Assembly (NCBI RefSeq): GCF_031348265.1
Contig: NZ_CP133771.1
Location: forward strand, 7,688,001 to 7,752,000
DNA length: 64,000 bases
DNA from: Streptomyces collinus
GTDB taxonomy: Bacteria > Actinomycetota > Actinomycetes > Streptomycetales > Streptomycetaceae
Direction of reading: 5' to 3'
The notes beneath the pieces are model-generated. The model ran no database searches. It had not been told where the DNA came from and saw nothing but the letters and a program-made list of their open reading frames with translations. Below are positions 53,097 to 62,693 of the stretch, in pieces. The position numbers and the translations under genes were made by a program. Positions within the stretch are counted from its first letter, which is position 1; the number at the start of each line of letters is the position of its first letter.

Positions 53097-55397
53097 TCAC
53101 CGGAGCGCCGGGCCCGGGCCCCCGCCGTAGTGCTTGCGCAGCGCGACCGCGCTCTGTTCCACCGTCAGGGGCCGTGCGAACAGGAAACCCTGCCCGAACC
53201 GGCAGCCCATGGAGGTCAGCAGGTCCCGCTGTCCCCGCTGCTCGATGCCCTCGGCGATGATCTGGAGCCCGAGCGTCCTGGCGAGGCACACGATGCCGTG
53301 GACGAGTGCGGCCTGCCGGGGATCCCGCGGGATGTCGTCGATGTACGTCTTGTCGAGCTTGAGGGTGTCGACGGGGAAGTCGCGCAGGTAGCGCAGGGAG
53401 GAGAATCCGGTCCCGAAATCGTCGACCGCGATCCGTACGCCCAGCTCCTTCAGTGACCGGATGACCCTGTCGAGCCGGTCGTCACGGTGCAGGAGCACGG
53501 ACTCGGTGAGTTCCAGCTGGAGCGAGCCGGGGGCGAGGCCCGGTGTCTCGACGGCCTTGCTCACCTCCTCCAGGAAGTCCGCGTCCTGCCACTGGCGGCC
53601 GGAGACGTTGACGCTGATGTACGGCGCCAGGCCCCGGCCGGCAGTCCGCTGCAGCCGGGCCATGTCGGCGACGGCGTTGCGCAGCACCCAGGCGCCCAGG
53701 GGCGCTATGTGGCCGGTCTCCTCGGCGAGCGGGATGAACTGCCCCGGTGGGACCGGTCCGCACCGGCCCTGCGGCCAGCGGGCCAGCGCCTCGAAGCCGA
53801 TGACCTGGCCCCCGGTGATGTCCACGACGGGCTGGTAGCGCAGCGCGAACTCCTCCCGGGAGATCGCGCGGTCCAGGCGCGCCCGCAGGTCGTGCCGCTC
53901 GGTGACGCGGACCCGCAGCCCCGGTACGAAGCGGCTCCACTGCCGCTTCCCCGCGGACTTCGCCGCGTACACGGCCAGGCCGGCGCACGACAGCAGTTCG
54001 TCGGGGTCGGTGCTGTCCCACGTGGTGGCCACGCCCACGCCGGCGGAGACGGTGACGGTGCCCTCGGGGAGCCGGAAGGGGCGGTCCAGTACCTCGATCA
54101 CCTGTTGCGCCAGCAGTTCGGCGTCCTCGGGCTGCCGGGCCTCCTCCATCAGGACCGCGAACGCGTCGCCGCCCAGCCGGGCCGCGGTGTCGGTGCGCCG
54201 CAGCGTCTGCGACAGCCGCTCGCCCACCGCCTTCAGGATCCGGTCGCCGGCCGCGTGCCCCAGGGTCTCGTTGACGGTCTTGAAATCGTCCAGGTCGATG
54301 AAGAGGACGCAGGCCAGGGGCGACTCCCGGCGGTCGTGCAGCAGGGCCCTGCCGATGCGCTCCAGCAGCAGGGCCCGGTTGGGCAGGCCGGTGACGGGGT
54401 CGTGGAAGGCCCGGCGGGAGAGTTCATACCGCAGCTTCCGCTGCTCGGTCACGTCCCGCAGGGTGACGACGAGTCCGCCGACGGACCCGTCCGCCCGCAG
54501 GTCGCGGCAGCGGGCCTCCACCTCGGCGCGCCCGCCCGGACCGCCCACCCTCCAGTGGTCGTGGACGTCACGGCCCGGATCGCTGTCCAGCGCGGCCAGT
54601 GTCCGGTCGACCCGCTCCCGGTCCTGCGGTTCGACCAGACTCCGCAGGGGGGTCCCCGTCACCTCGCTGCGGCCGAACAGGGTCCGTGCCGAGGGGCTGG
54701 CATAGCGGACGGTCGAGTCGGCGCCGACGACCAGGACGACGTCCGAGGCGCTGCTCAGGAGGGTGCGGAAGTACGCCTCGCCCCCCGGGTGCGGGCGGTC
54801 GGGCCGGAGTTCGGCGCGGTGTGCCGCCGGCCCGGCGTGTGCGGCGAGGGTCTCCAGTGCTGCCCGCGCCCCGACGAGCCGGCGCTCCGGCCCGGCGGCC
54901 AGCAGCACGTCCGCGCGGCCGGAGGCGGGGCCGGGCTCTGCCGGGGAGCAGACCAGGGCGGCGGGCAGACCGGCCAGTCGCGCGGCGATGCCCGGCGGCA
55001 GCCGGTCGACGGGCAGCAGAAGGGAGGCGCGTCCGGTGCCGGGCGGGAGACCGGGAACCTCCCCGGCCGGCAGAAGGAGGGATCCGTGCGGGACATGCGC
55101 CCCGAGCAGTGCGGCGACCGCCGCCTCGCAGCACCGGGAGACCTGATCCGGGCTCTTCGCCGAGGCCAGCGCTGCGATGGCCGCCAGCAGCACCCGCTCA
55201 CGGGCCCGGGCCCTGCGGTGTTCCGCGATCATGCCCGCCAGACGCAGGACCAGCAGCAGGAAGAGGACGCAGGAGAGGGCGGTCGGCACGATGGCCGTCC
55301 ACAGCGGCTCGCGGAGCCCCGGGACCGCCAGATACAGGCAGACGGCTCCTCCGGCCGGCGCAACGAGGGCGGCCATCAGCCATTGGGCCGGCGGCAT
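53097..55397 (-). CDS. Membrane PAS-GGDEF-EAL protein, degenerate GGDEF, probable c-di-GMP phosphodiesterase
   Basis: A 766-residue protein. Two transmembrane helices (about 7-26 and 34-55) are followed by a poorly defined sensor region (60-200), a PAS domain (205-320; YFRTLLSSASDVVLVVGADSTVRYASPSARTLFG), GGDEF (325-490) and EAL (500-755). The cyclase motif reads GGDAF (409-413), lacking the key Glu, so cyclase activity is doubtful. EAL residues are intact: FEALARW (536-538), LELTES, VDDFGTGFSSLRYL, LKLDKTYID, IAEGIE and QGFLFARPL. It should hydrolyse c-di-GMP, with GGDAF perhaps sensing GTP. ATG 55397 follows AGGAGG. Confidence 0.93.
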   Translation of the reverse strand: MPPAQWLMAALVAPAGGAVCLYLAVPGLREPLWTAIVPTALSCVLFLLLVLRLAGMIAEHRRARARERVLLAAIAALASAKSPDQVSRCCEAAVAALLGAHVPHGSLLLPAGEVPGLPPGTGRASLLLPVDRLPPGIAARLAGLPAALVCSPAEPGPASGRADVLLAAGPERRLVGARAALETLAAHAGPAAHRAELRPDRPHPGGEAYFRTLLSSASDVVLVVGADSTVRYASPSARTLFGRSEVTGTPLRSLVEPQDRERVDRTLAALDSDPGRDVHDHWRVGGPGGRAEVEARCRDLRADGSVGGLVVTLRDVTEQRKLRYELSRRAFHDPVTGLPNRALLLERIGRALLHDRRESPLACVLFIDLDDFKTVNETLGHAAGDRILKAVGERLSQTLRRTDTAARLGGDAFAVLMEEARQPEDAELLAQQVIEVLDRPFRLPEGTVTVSAGVGVATTWDSTDPDELLSCAGLAVYAAKSAGKRQWSRFVPGLRVRVTERHDLRARLDRAISREEFALRYQPVVDITGGQVIGFEALARWPQGRCGPVPPGQFIPLAEETGHIAPLGAWVLRNAVADMARLQRTAGRGLAPYISVNVSGRQWQDADFLEEVSKAVETPGLAPGSLQLELTESVLLHRDDRLDRVIRSLKELGVRIAVDDFGTGFSSLRYLRDFPVDTLKLDKTYIDDIPRDPRQAALVHGIVCLARTLGLQIIAEGIEQRGQRDLLTSMGCRFGQGFLFARPLTVEQSAVALRKHYGGGPGPALR

Positions 55398-55515
55398 GGA
55401 CACTCGCCTCCTCGGGTCGGAGGATTCCGGAGCGGCCGTGCACGAGGGGGCCGCCCTCGACATGGGCGGCGCATCGCGGTCACGGCTCTTCCGCGGTCAT
55501 CTCCGGACGGATCGT

Positions 55516-56574
55516 TCAGTACTCCTTCGGCTTGAGGCGGCGCGGCGATTCCGCGTAGCCGTTCGGATGGAGGCGCTGAAACCGCCAGGCGTCCCGGCAC
55601 ATGGCGTCCAGGTCCCTGGTGGGGCGCCAGCACAGGTCGCGTGCGGCGGCGCGCGCGTCGGCGACGTACTCGGCCACGTCACCGAGGCGCCGCGGGGCGG
55701 CCTCGGTGGGGATGTGGCGGCCGGTCGTGCGCGAGAACTGGGTGATCACGTCGAGGACCGAACTGCCCTCGCCCCGGCCGAGGTTGTACACCCGCATGCC
55801 CGGTTGGTCGCCGAGGCGGTCCAGCGCCACCCGGAGCGCCTCGACGGTGTCCATGACGTGCACGTAGTCGCGGATCGCGGTCCCGTCGGGGGTCGGATAG
55901 TCGGTGCCGTACACGCGCAGCCGGTCCCGCTGTCCCGCTGCCACCTTGGCCAGGGACGGCATCAGCTTCCCGGGCGGGTCGTGGGGGGCCTCGCCGAGCA
56001 GTCCGCTGGGGTGGGCGCCGACCGGGTTGAAGTAGCGCAGGCACATCACGGCGTACTCGGGGCGGCGGGCGCACACGTCGGCCAGGATCTGCTCACAGAC
56101 CCACTTGGAAGCGGCGAAAGGGTTGGCCGGGCGGGCCGGTGCGGACTCGTCGAGCGGCCCGTGCGCGGCCTCACCGTATATCGAACACGTGGACGAGAAG
56201 ATGAGCCGGTGCACCCCGTGCTCCTGCATGGTGCGCAGCAGGGCTGTGGTGCCGGCGATGTTGGTGTCGTAGTACTCCAAGGGCAGGCGCGCCGACCGGC
56301 CGGCCGACTTCAGGGCGGCGAAGTGCACGACGGCGTCCACGGCGTGCCGGTGGAACACCGCCGACAGGGCCTGCCGGTCGCGGATGTCCAGCTCGTACAC
56401 GGCGCCCACGAAGCGTCCGGCGACCCGCTGCATCCGTGTGAAGACCTGCGGGGTGCTGTTGGAGTAGTCGTCGACGACGATCAACTCGTAGCCGTGGTCC
56501 AGGAGTTCGGCGCAGGCGTGACTGCCTATGAAACCGGCTCCGCCGGTGACCAGCACGGTGGACGGTGGGCTCAT
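55516..56574 (-). CDS. galE: UDP-glucose 4-epimerase-like protein, catalytic Tyr replaced by Phe
   Basis: A 352-residue extended SDR closely patterned on GalE: VLVTGGAGFIGSHACAELL (NAD), VVHFAALKSAGRSARLPLEYYDTN, FSSTCSIYGE, RYFNPVGAHPSG, GTAIRDYVHVMD. At the YxxxK site it reads PFAASK (Phe153, Lys157); the codon is TTC. In known GalE this Tyr is the proton-transfer residue, so epimerisation may be weak or the reaction different. UDP-galactose for the adjacent glycan operon is the obvious expected role. Its promoter carries the shared operator. Confidence 0.9.
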   Translation of the reverse strand: MSPPSTVLVTGGAGFIGSHACAELLDHGYELIVVDDYSNSTPQVFTRMQRVAGRFVGAVYELDIRDRQALSAVFHRHAVDAVVHFAALKSAGRSARLPLEYYDTNIAGTTALLRTMQEHGVHRLIFSSTCSIYGEAAHGPLDESAPARPANPFAASKWVCEQILADVCARRPEYAVMCLRYFNPVGAHPSGLLGEAPHDPPGKLMPSLAKVAAGQRDRLRVYGTDYPTPDGTAIRDYVHVMDTVEALRVALDRLGDQPGMRVYNLGRGEGSSVLDVITQFSRTTGRHIPTEAAPRRLGDVAEYVADARAAARDLCWRPTRDLDAMCRDAWRFQRLHPNGYAESPRRLKPKEY

Positions 56575-56603
56575 GAGCCAGGCTCTTCCCCGGGGACTCG
56601 TAC

Positions 56604-56653
56604 GTTTACGGTGTATATATACGACTTTGCGCCCGGTTGTGCCGTGGAGTCAA
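56604..56653 (-). promoter_or_regulatory. Promoter and operator of galE
   Basis: Minus-strand TTGACT (56653-56648), 18-base spacer and CAAAGT (56629-56624) lead to the operator GTTTACGGTGTATAT (plus-strand 56604-56618). This matches the GT/GH15 operator at 12 of 15 positions. The spacing from TTGAC to operator is 34-36 bases at all three sites. Confidence 0.6.
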
Positions 56654-56680
56654 GCTGTTCGGGCCCATCCGCGCCATCCG

Positions 56681-57466
56681 CTACGGCCTCACCAGCAACT
56701 GGAAGTCGAACGTGTAGAGCGAGGCCCGGTAGATGTGCGTTCCGTACTCGACCGGGCGCCCCGTGTCGTCGTACGCCGTGCGCCGCATGGTGAGCAGCGC
56801 CGCGCCCTCCTCCTCGTCCAGACGGGACGCCTCCCGGGCGGTGGCCGCGCGGGCACCGACGGTCTGGCGGGCGCTGTGCAGCGTGATGCCCGCCGAGCGC
56901 ATCATGCGGTACAGGCCGGTCGACTCCAGGCGTGCGCTGTCGAGGTCCAGCAGGGGCGCCGGCAGGTAGTTGCGCAGCAGCGCCACCGGCCGGCCGTGCG
57001 TGCGGCGCAGCCGGTCCAGGACGGTCACCTCGCCGCCCTCCGGCACCCCCAGGGCGGCGGCCACGTCCCCGGCGGCCGGGACGACCTCGTTGCGCACGAC
57101 CTCGGTGGTCGGCGCCTGCCCCGCCGTCTCCAGGTCGTCGTAGAGGCTGCTCAGTTCCAGCGGGCGTCTGACCTGGCTGTGCACCACCTGCGTGCCCACC
57201 CCGCGCCGCCGGACCAGCAGCCCCTTGTCGACGAGGGACTGGATGGCCTGGCGGACGGTGGGGCGGGACAGGCCGAGGCGCACGGCCAGGTCGACCTCGT
57301 TGCCCAGGAGGTTCCCCGGGGCGAGGACCCCGTGCTCGATCGCCGCCTCCAGTTGCTGCGCGAGCTGGTGGTAGAGCGGCACGGGGCTGCCCCGGTCCAG
57401 GGCGAAGTCCAGCGAGCCGAGCGCGGAGGCCGCCGTGGTGCGGGCCCGGTCACCGGTCTTCGCCAT
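56681..57466 (-). CDS. GntR-family regulator, HutC type with UTRA domain
   Basis: A 261-residue regulator. The winged helix-turn-helix (about residues 27-95; SPVPLYHQLAQQLEAAIEHG...LGNEVDLAVRLGLSRPTVRQAIQSLVDKGLLVRRRGVGTQV) is followed by a UTRA ligand domain (about 115-255; TVLDRLRRTHGRPVALLRNYLP, PVEYGTHIYRASLYTFDFQLL). It lies 21 bases behind iolA on the same strand, making it the last gene of the inositol operon and the probable repressor of that operon, released by an inositol intermediate. It could instead control the dyads near galE. Confidence 0.92.
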   Translation of the reverse strand: MAKTGDRARTTAASALGSLDFALDRGSPVPLYHQLAQQLEAAIEHGVLAPGNLLGNEVDLAVRLGLSRPTVRQAIQSLVDKGLLVRRRGVGTQVVHSQVRRPLELSSLYDDLETAGQAPTTEVVRNEVVPAAGDVAAALGVPEGGEVTVLDRLRRTHGRPVALLRNYLPAPLLDLDSARLESTGLYRMMRSAGITLHSARQTVGARAATAREASRLDEEEGAALLTMRRTAYDDTGRPVEYGTHIYRASLYTFDFQLLVRP

Positions 57467-57487
57467 GGATGAACCCCCCTTAGGGTG

Positions 57488-58981
<1,494 letters not shown>

Positions 58982-59023
58982 GGTGCGCAAGGGCCTTTCG
59001 TGGAGCTTGAGGTCAGGGGGAGT

Positions 59024-60898
59024 TCAGAGGTGGCGGCGGCGGTCCGCGACGTGGCGGTCGTAGCGCTCACGGGCCTCGACGGCCGCCTCCCGGGAGGCGG
59101 TCTCGGCGACCGGCACGTCCCACCAGGCCTCGGCCGGGGGAGCGGTCGGGGCCGGGTCGGTCTCGACGTACACACACGTCGGGCGGTCGGAGGCGCGGGC
59201 CGCGGCGAGCGCCTCGCGCAGCTCGCGCACCGTCTTGGCGCGCAGCACGTCCATGCCGAGGCTCGCGGCGTTGGCGGCGAGGTCGACGGGCAGCGGGGCG
59301 CCGGTGAAGGTGCCGTCGGCGGCCCGGAAGCGGTAGGCGGTGCCGAACCGCTCGCCGCCGGTCTCCTCCGACAGGCCCCCGATCGAGGCGTAGCCGTGGT
59401 TCTGGATCAGGACGATGTTGACCGGCAGCCCCTCCTGGACGGCGGTGACGATCTCCGTCGGCATCATCAGGTAGGTGCCGTCGCCGACCAGCGCCCAGAC
59501 CGGGGTGCCCGGGGCGGCCTGCTGGACGCCGATGCCGGCCGGGATCTCGTAGCCCATGCAGGAGTAGCCGTACTCCAGGTGGTACTGGCGCGGGCTGCGG
59601 GAGCGCCACAGCTTGTGCAGGTCGCCGGGGAGCGAACCGGCCGCGTTGATCACCACGTCGTCGTCGCCGACGGCCGCGTCCAGCGCGCCGAGCACCTGCG
59701 TCTGGGTCGGGACCGCGCTGTCGTCGCCGGCCCGGTAGGCGGCCTCGACGACCTCGTCCCAGCGCTCCTTGCCGGCGCGGTACCCGGCCTCGTAGGCCTC
59801 GGACACGTGGTGCCCGGCCAGCCCCCCGGCCAGCTTCTCCAGACCGGACCGGGCGTCGCACACCAGGGTCCGCGCGGCCAGCTTGTGCGCGTCGAAGGCG
59901 GTGATGTTGAGGTTCAGGAACCGCACGTCAGGGTTCTGGAAGAGGGTGCCGGAGGCGGTGGTGAAGTCGGTGTAGCGGGTGCCGACGCCGATCACCAGGT
60001 CGGCGGTGCGGGCGAGTTCGTCACTGACCGCGGTGCCGGTGTGGCCGATGCCGCCGAGGTCGGCGGGGTGGTCGTGGCGGAGTGAGCCCTTGCCGGCCTG
60101 GGTGGAGGCGACGGGGATGCCGGTGGCCTCCACGAACGCCTGCAGCGCCTGCTCGGCCTCGCTGTGGTGCACGCCGCCGCCCGCTACGATCAGCGGCCGT
60201 TCCGCCGACCTGATCGCCTCGACGGCGGCCGCCAGTTCCACCGGGTCCGGCGCGGGACGCCGTACGTACCAGACCCGCTCGGCGAAGAACTCCTCCGGCC
60301 AGTCGTATGCCTCCGCCTGCACGTCCTGCGGCAGGGCGAGGGTGACGGCGCCGGTCTCGGCCGGGTCGGCCAGCACCCGCATCGCCTGGAGCGCCGAGGG
60401 GATCAGCGCCTCGGGGCGGGTGATCCGGTCGAAGTACCTCGACACCGGGCGCAGCGTGTCGTTGACCGACACGTCCGCCTCGACCGGGTGCTCCAGCTGC
60501 TGGAGCAGCGGGTCGGGGGCGTGCGAGGCGAAGTAGTCACCGGGCAGGAGCAGCACCGGCAGCCGGTTGATCGTCGCCAGGGCCGCGCCGGTGACCAGGT
60601 TCGTGGCGCCCGGGCCGATCGACGTCGTCACCGCCTGCGCGGACAGGCGGTTCAGCTGCCGGGCGTAGCCGACCGCCGCATGCACCATGGACTGCTCGTT
60701 GCGCCCCTGGTGGAACGGCATGACCTCCTCGCCCGCCTCCAAGAGCGCCTGGCCGACCCCGGCAACGTTGCCATGTCCGAAGATGCCCCAGGTCCCGGCG
60801 ATCAGCCGGCGGCGCACGCCGTCGCGCTCGGTGTACTGGGCGGACAGGAACCGCACCAGTGCCTGGGCGGTCGTCAGTCGGCGGGTGGGGGCGCTCAT
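59024..60898 (-). CDS. iolD: 3D-(3,5/4)-trihydroxycyclohexane-1,2-dione hydrolase
   Basis: A 624-residue ThDP-dependent hydrolase of inositol catabolism that opens the cyclohexanedione ring to 5-deoxyglucuronate. FHQGRNEQSMVHAAVGYAR holds the ThDP-activating Glu; the ThDP/Mg motif is LVGDGTYLMMPTEIVTAVQEGLPVNIVLIQNHGYASIGG. The N-terminus LTTAQALVRFLSAQYTERDG is typical. ATG 60898 overlaps the iolB stop as ATGA; sequence further upstream in this frame is a shadow of iolB. Confidence 0.95.
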   Translation of the reverse strand: MSAPTRRLTTAQALVRFLSAQYTERDGVRRRLIAGTWGIFGHGNVAGVGQALLEAGEEVMPFHQGRNEQSMVHAAVGYARQLNRLSAQAVTTSIGPGATNLVTGAALATINRLPVLLLPGDYFASHAPDPLLQQLEHPVEADVSVNDTLRPVSRYFDRITRPEALIPSALQAMRVLADPAETGAVTLALPQDVQAEAYDWPEEFFAERVWYVRRPAPDPVELAAAVEAIRSAERPLIVAGGGVHHSEAEQALQAFVEATGIPVASTQAGKGSLRHDHPADLGGIGHTGTAVSDELARTADLVIGVGTRYTDFTTASGTLFQNPDVRFLNLNITAFDAHKLAARTLVCDARSGLEKLAGGLAGHHVSEAYEAGYRAGKERWDEVVEAAYRAGDDSAVPTQTQVLGALDAAVGDDDVVINAAGSLPGDLHKLWRSRSPRQYHLEYGYSCMGYEIPAGIGVQQAAPGTPVWALVGDGTYLMMPTEIVTAVQEGLPVNIVLIQNHGYASIGGLSEETGGERFGTAYRFRAADGTFTGAPLPVDLAANAASLGMDVLRAKTVRELREALAAARASDRPTCVYVETDPAPTAPPAEAWWDVPVAETASREAAVEARERYDRHVADRRRHL

Positions 60899-61788
60899 AC
60901 GGAGGTCTCCGGGGCGGTGTAGAGGGGGAGGCGGGGGTCGACCGGCTGGTCCGGCCAGGTGTCGCGGACCCAGGCGTGGTCGGGGTGGTCGCAGATCAGC
61001 CAGGCGCGCTCGGCCTCCGGGCCCGCCATGACGTTGAGGTAGTACATGTGGTGGCCGGGCGTGGCCATCGACGGCCCGTGCCAGCCGTCCGGGATCAGGA
61101 CGACGTCGCCGTCGCGGACCTCGGCCAGCACATCGGTGTCCCGGCCCGGGCCGGAGGGGGAGACGCGCTGGTAGCCGAGGCCCGGGGTGCCGTCGTGGCC
61201 GGCGAACTCGAAGTAGTAGATCTCCTCCAGCACGGACTCCTCGCCCGGCCGGTGCTCGTCGTGCTTGTGCGGCGGGAACGACGACCAGTTGCCGCCCGGC
61301 GTGATCACCTCGACCGCGATGAGCTTGTCGCACTCGAAGACCCCGGCCGCGCCGAAGTTGTTGACCTGCCGGGAGCAGTTCCCGGTGCCCCGCAGCTCCA
61401 CCGGGACCTCTGACGCGGGGCCGTAGCGCGCGGGCAGCCGGCGGGTGCAGCGCGCGCCGGTCAGCGCGAACCGGCCACCGCCGGCGGACGTCACGGTCGC
61501 GCGGGCGTCGCGCGGCACGTACGCGAAGTCGCTGACGCCGCTGAACACGTCGGCGCGTCCCTGGAGTTCGAACGTCTCCTGGCCGAAGTCGTCCCCGGCG
61601 GCGACCGTGCAGCCGCCGCTCAGCGGGACGACGATCCACTCGCTGTCACCGGTGTCGAAGGAGTGCGCGCCGCCCGGCGGCAGCTCCAGGACCCGCAGGC
61701 TGGAATGCCCCCAGCCTGCCTTCTCGGGCGTGACGTCGACGGCGTAAGGGCCGCCGAGGGCCTTGCCGGCGGGAAGGTGGTACGTCAT
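60895..61788 (-). CDS. iolB: 5-deoxy-glucuronate isomerase
   Basis: A 297-residue bicupin isomerase converting 5-deoxyglucuronate to 2-deoxy-5-keto-gluconate. GWGHSSLRVLELPPGGAHSFDTGDSEWIVVPLSGGCTV and WSSFPPHKHDEHRPGEESVLEEIYYFEF (metal His/Glu), then MYYLNVMAGPEAERAWLICDHPDHAWVR, are the family's markers. It lies between the aldolase and iolD genes, with an ATGA overlap at its end. Confidence 0.95.
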   Translation of the reverse strand: MTYHLPAGKALGGPYAVDVTPEKAGWGHSSLRVLELPPGGAHSFDTGDSEWIVVPLSGGCTVAAGDDFGQETFELQGRADVFSGVSDFAYVPRDARATVTSAGGGRFALTGARCTRRLPARYGPASEVPVELRGTGNCSRQVNNFGAAGVFECDKLIAVEVITPGGNWSSFPPHKHDEHRPGEESVLEEIYYFEFAGHDGTPGLGYQRVSPSGPGRDTDVLAEVRDGDVVLIPDGWHGPSMATPGHHMYYLNVMAGPEAERAWLICDHPDHAWVRDTWPDQPVDPRLPLYTAPETSV

Positions 61789-61801
61789 GGCATCCTCCGG
61801 A

Positions 61802-62680
61802 TCACAGCAGACCGACGGCCGTGTCGACCGCTTCTTCCACGCTGCCCCCGGCCGGGTAGAGCAGCGACCGTCCTACGACCATGCCCTGGACGGTGGGCAG
61901 CCGCAGGGCCTTGCGCCAGCGCTCGTAGGCGCCCTCCTGGTCCTCGCCCACCTCGCCGCCGAGCAGCACGACCGGCAGGGTGGAGGTCTCCAGCACCTCG
62001 GCCATGTCCTCCGGGTCGTCGGTGACGGGCAGCTTCAGCCAGGTGTAGGCGGAGGTGCCGCCGAGCCCGGAGGCTATGGCGACGGACCGGGTGACGGCCT
62101 CGGCGGACAGGTCGTTGACGACCCTGCCGTCGATCCGCCGGGAGATGAACGGCTCGACGAACAGGGGCAGTCGCCGCTCCGCCATGGCGTCGATCGCCCG
62201 CGCGGTGGACTCCAGCGTGGTCAGCGAGCCCGGGTCGTCGTAGTCGATGCGGACCAGGAGCTTGCCCGCGTCGAAGCGGAGCCGGGCGATGTCCTCGGCG
62301 CGGTGGCCGGTGAAGCGGTCGTCCATCTCGAAGGAGGCTCCGGCCAGGCCGCCGCGGTTCATGGAGCCCATGACAACCTTGTCGTCGAGGACGCCGAGGA
62401 GCAGGAGGTCCTCCAGGATGTCGGCGGTGGCGAGCACCCCGTCGACGCCGGGCCGCGACAGCGCGGTGCACAGCCGCTCCAGCAGGTCGGCGCGGTTGGC
62501 CATGGCCAGGCGCCGGTCGCCGACCCCGAGGGCGCCGCGCGCCGGGTGGTCGGCGGCCACGATCATCAGGCGGCCGCTGTCGCCGAGCAGCGGGCGCCGC
62601 GTCCGCCGGGCCGCCGCCTCGGCGACGGCCTCGGGATTGCGGGCCCGGACCGTGGTGAGGTCGGGGATGCCGATGTTCAA
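61802..62680 (-). CDS. Aldolase of the inositol pathway (Cgl0158 / deoxyribose-phosphate aldolase-like barrel)
   Basis: A 292-residue beta/alpha barrel: RLMIVAADHPARGALGVG, GVLATADILEDLLLLGVLDDKVVMGSMNRGGLAG, LRFDAGKLLVRIDYDDPGSL, YTWLKLPVTDDPEDM (a Lys suited to Schiff-base chemistry) and QGMVVGRSLLYP. This matches the Cgl0158-type proteins of actinobacterial iol clusters, which take the place of IolJ. Predicted reaction: cleavage of 2-deoxy-5-keto-gluconate 6-phosphate to dihydroxyacetone phosphate and malonate semialdehyde. That role comes from context. Confidence 0.88.
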   Translation of the reverse strand: MNIGIPDLTTVRARNPEAVAEAAARRTRRPLLGDSGRLMIVAADHPARGALGVGDRRLAMANRADLLERLCTALSRPGVDGVLATADILEDLLLLGVLDDKVVMGSMNRGGLAGASFEMDDRFTGHRAEDIARLRFDAGKLLVRIDYDDPGSLTTLESTARAIDAMAERRLPLFVEPFISRRIDGRVVNDLSAEAVTRSVAIASGLGGTSAYTWLKLPVTDDPEDMAEVLETSTLPVVLLGGEVGEDQEGAYERWRKALRLPTVQGMVVGRSLLYPAGGSVEEAVDTAVGLL

Positions 62681-62693
62681 GGAAGGCTCCGTT

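Noticed and set aside
56604..56618. Dyad near galE as the operator of the inositol operon's GntR
   Set aside because: No match to the same 15-mer is seen upstream of iolC, so assignment to that operon is not supported, though the GntR remains a candidate binder.
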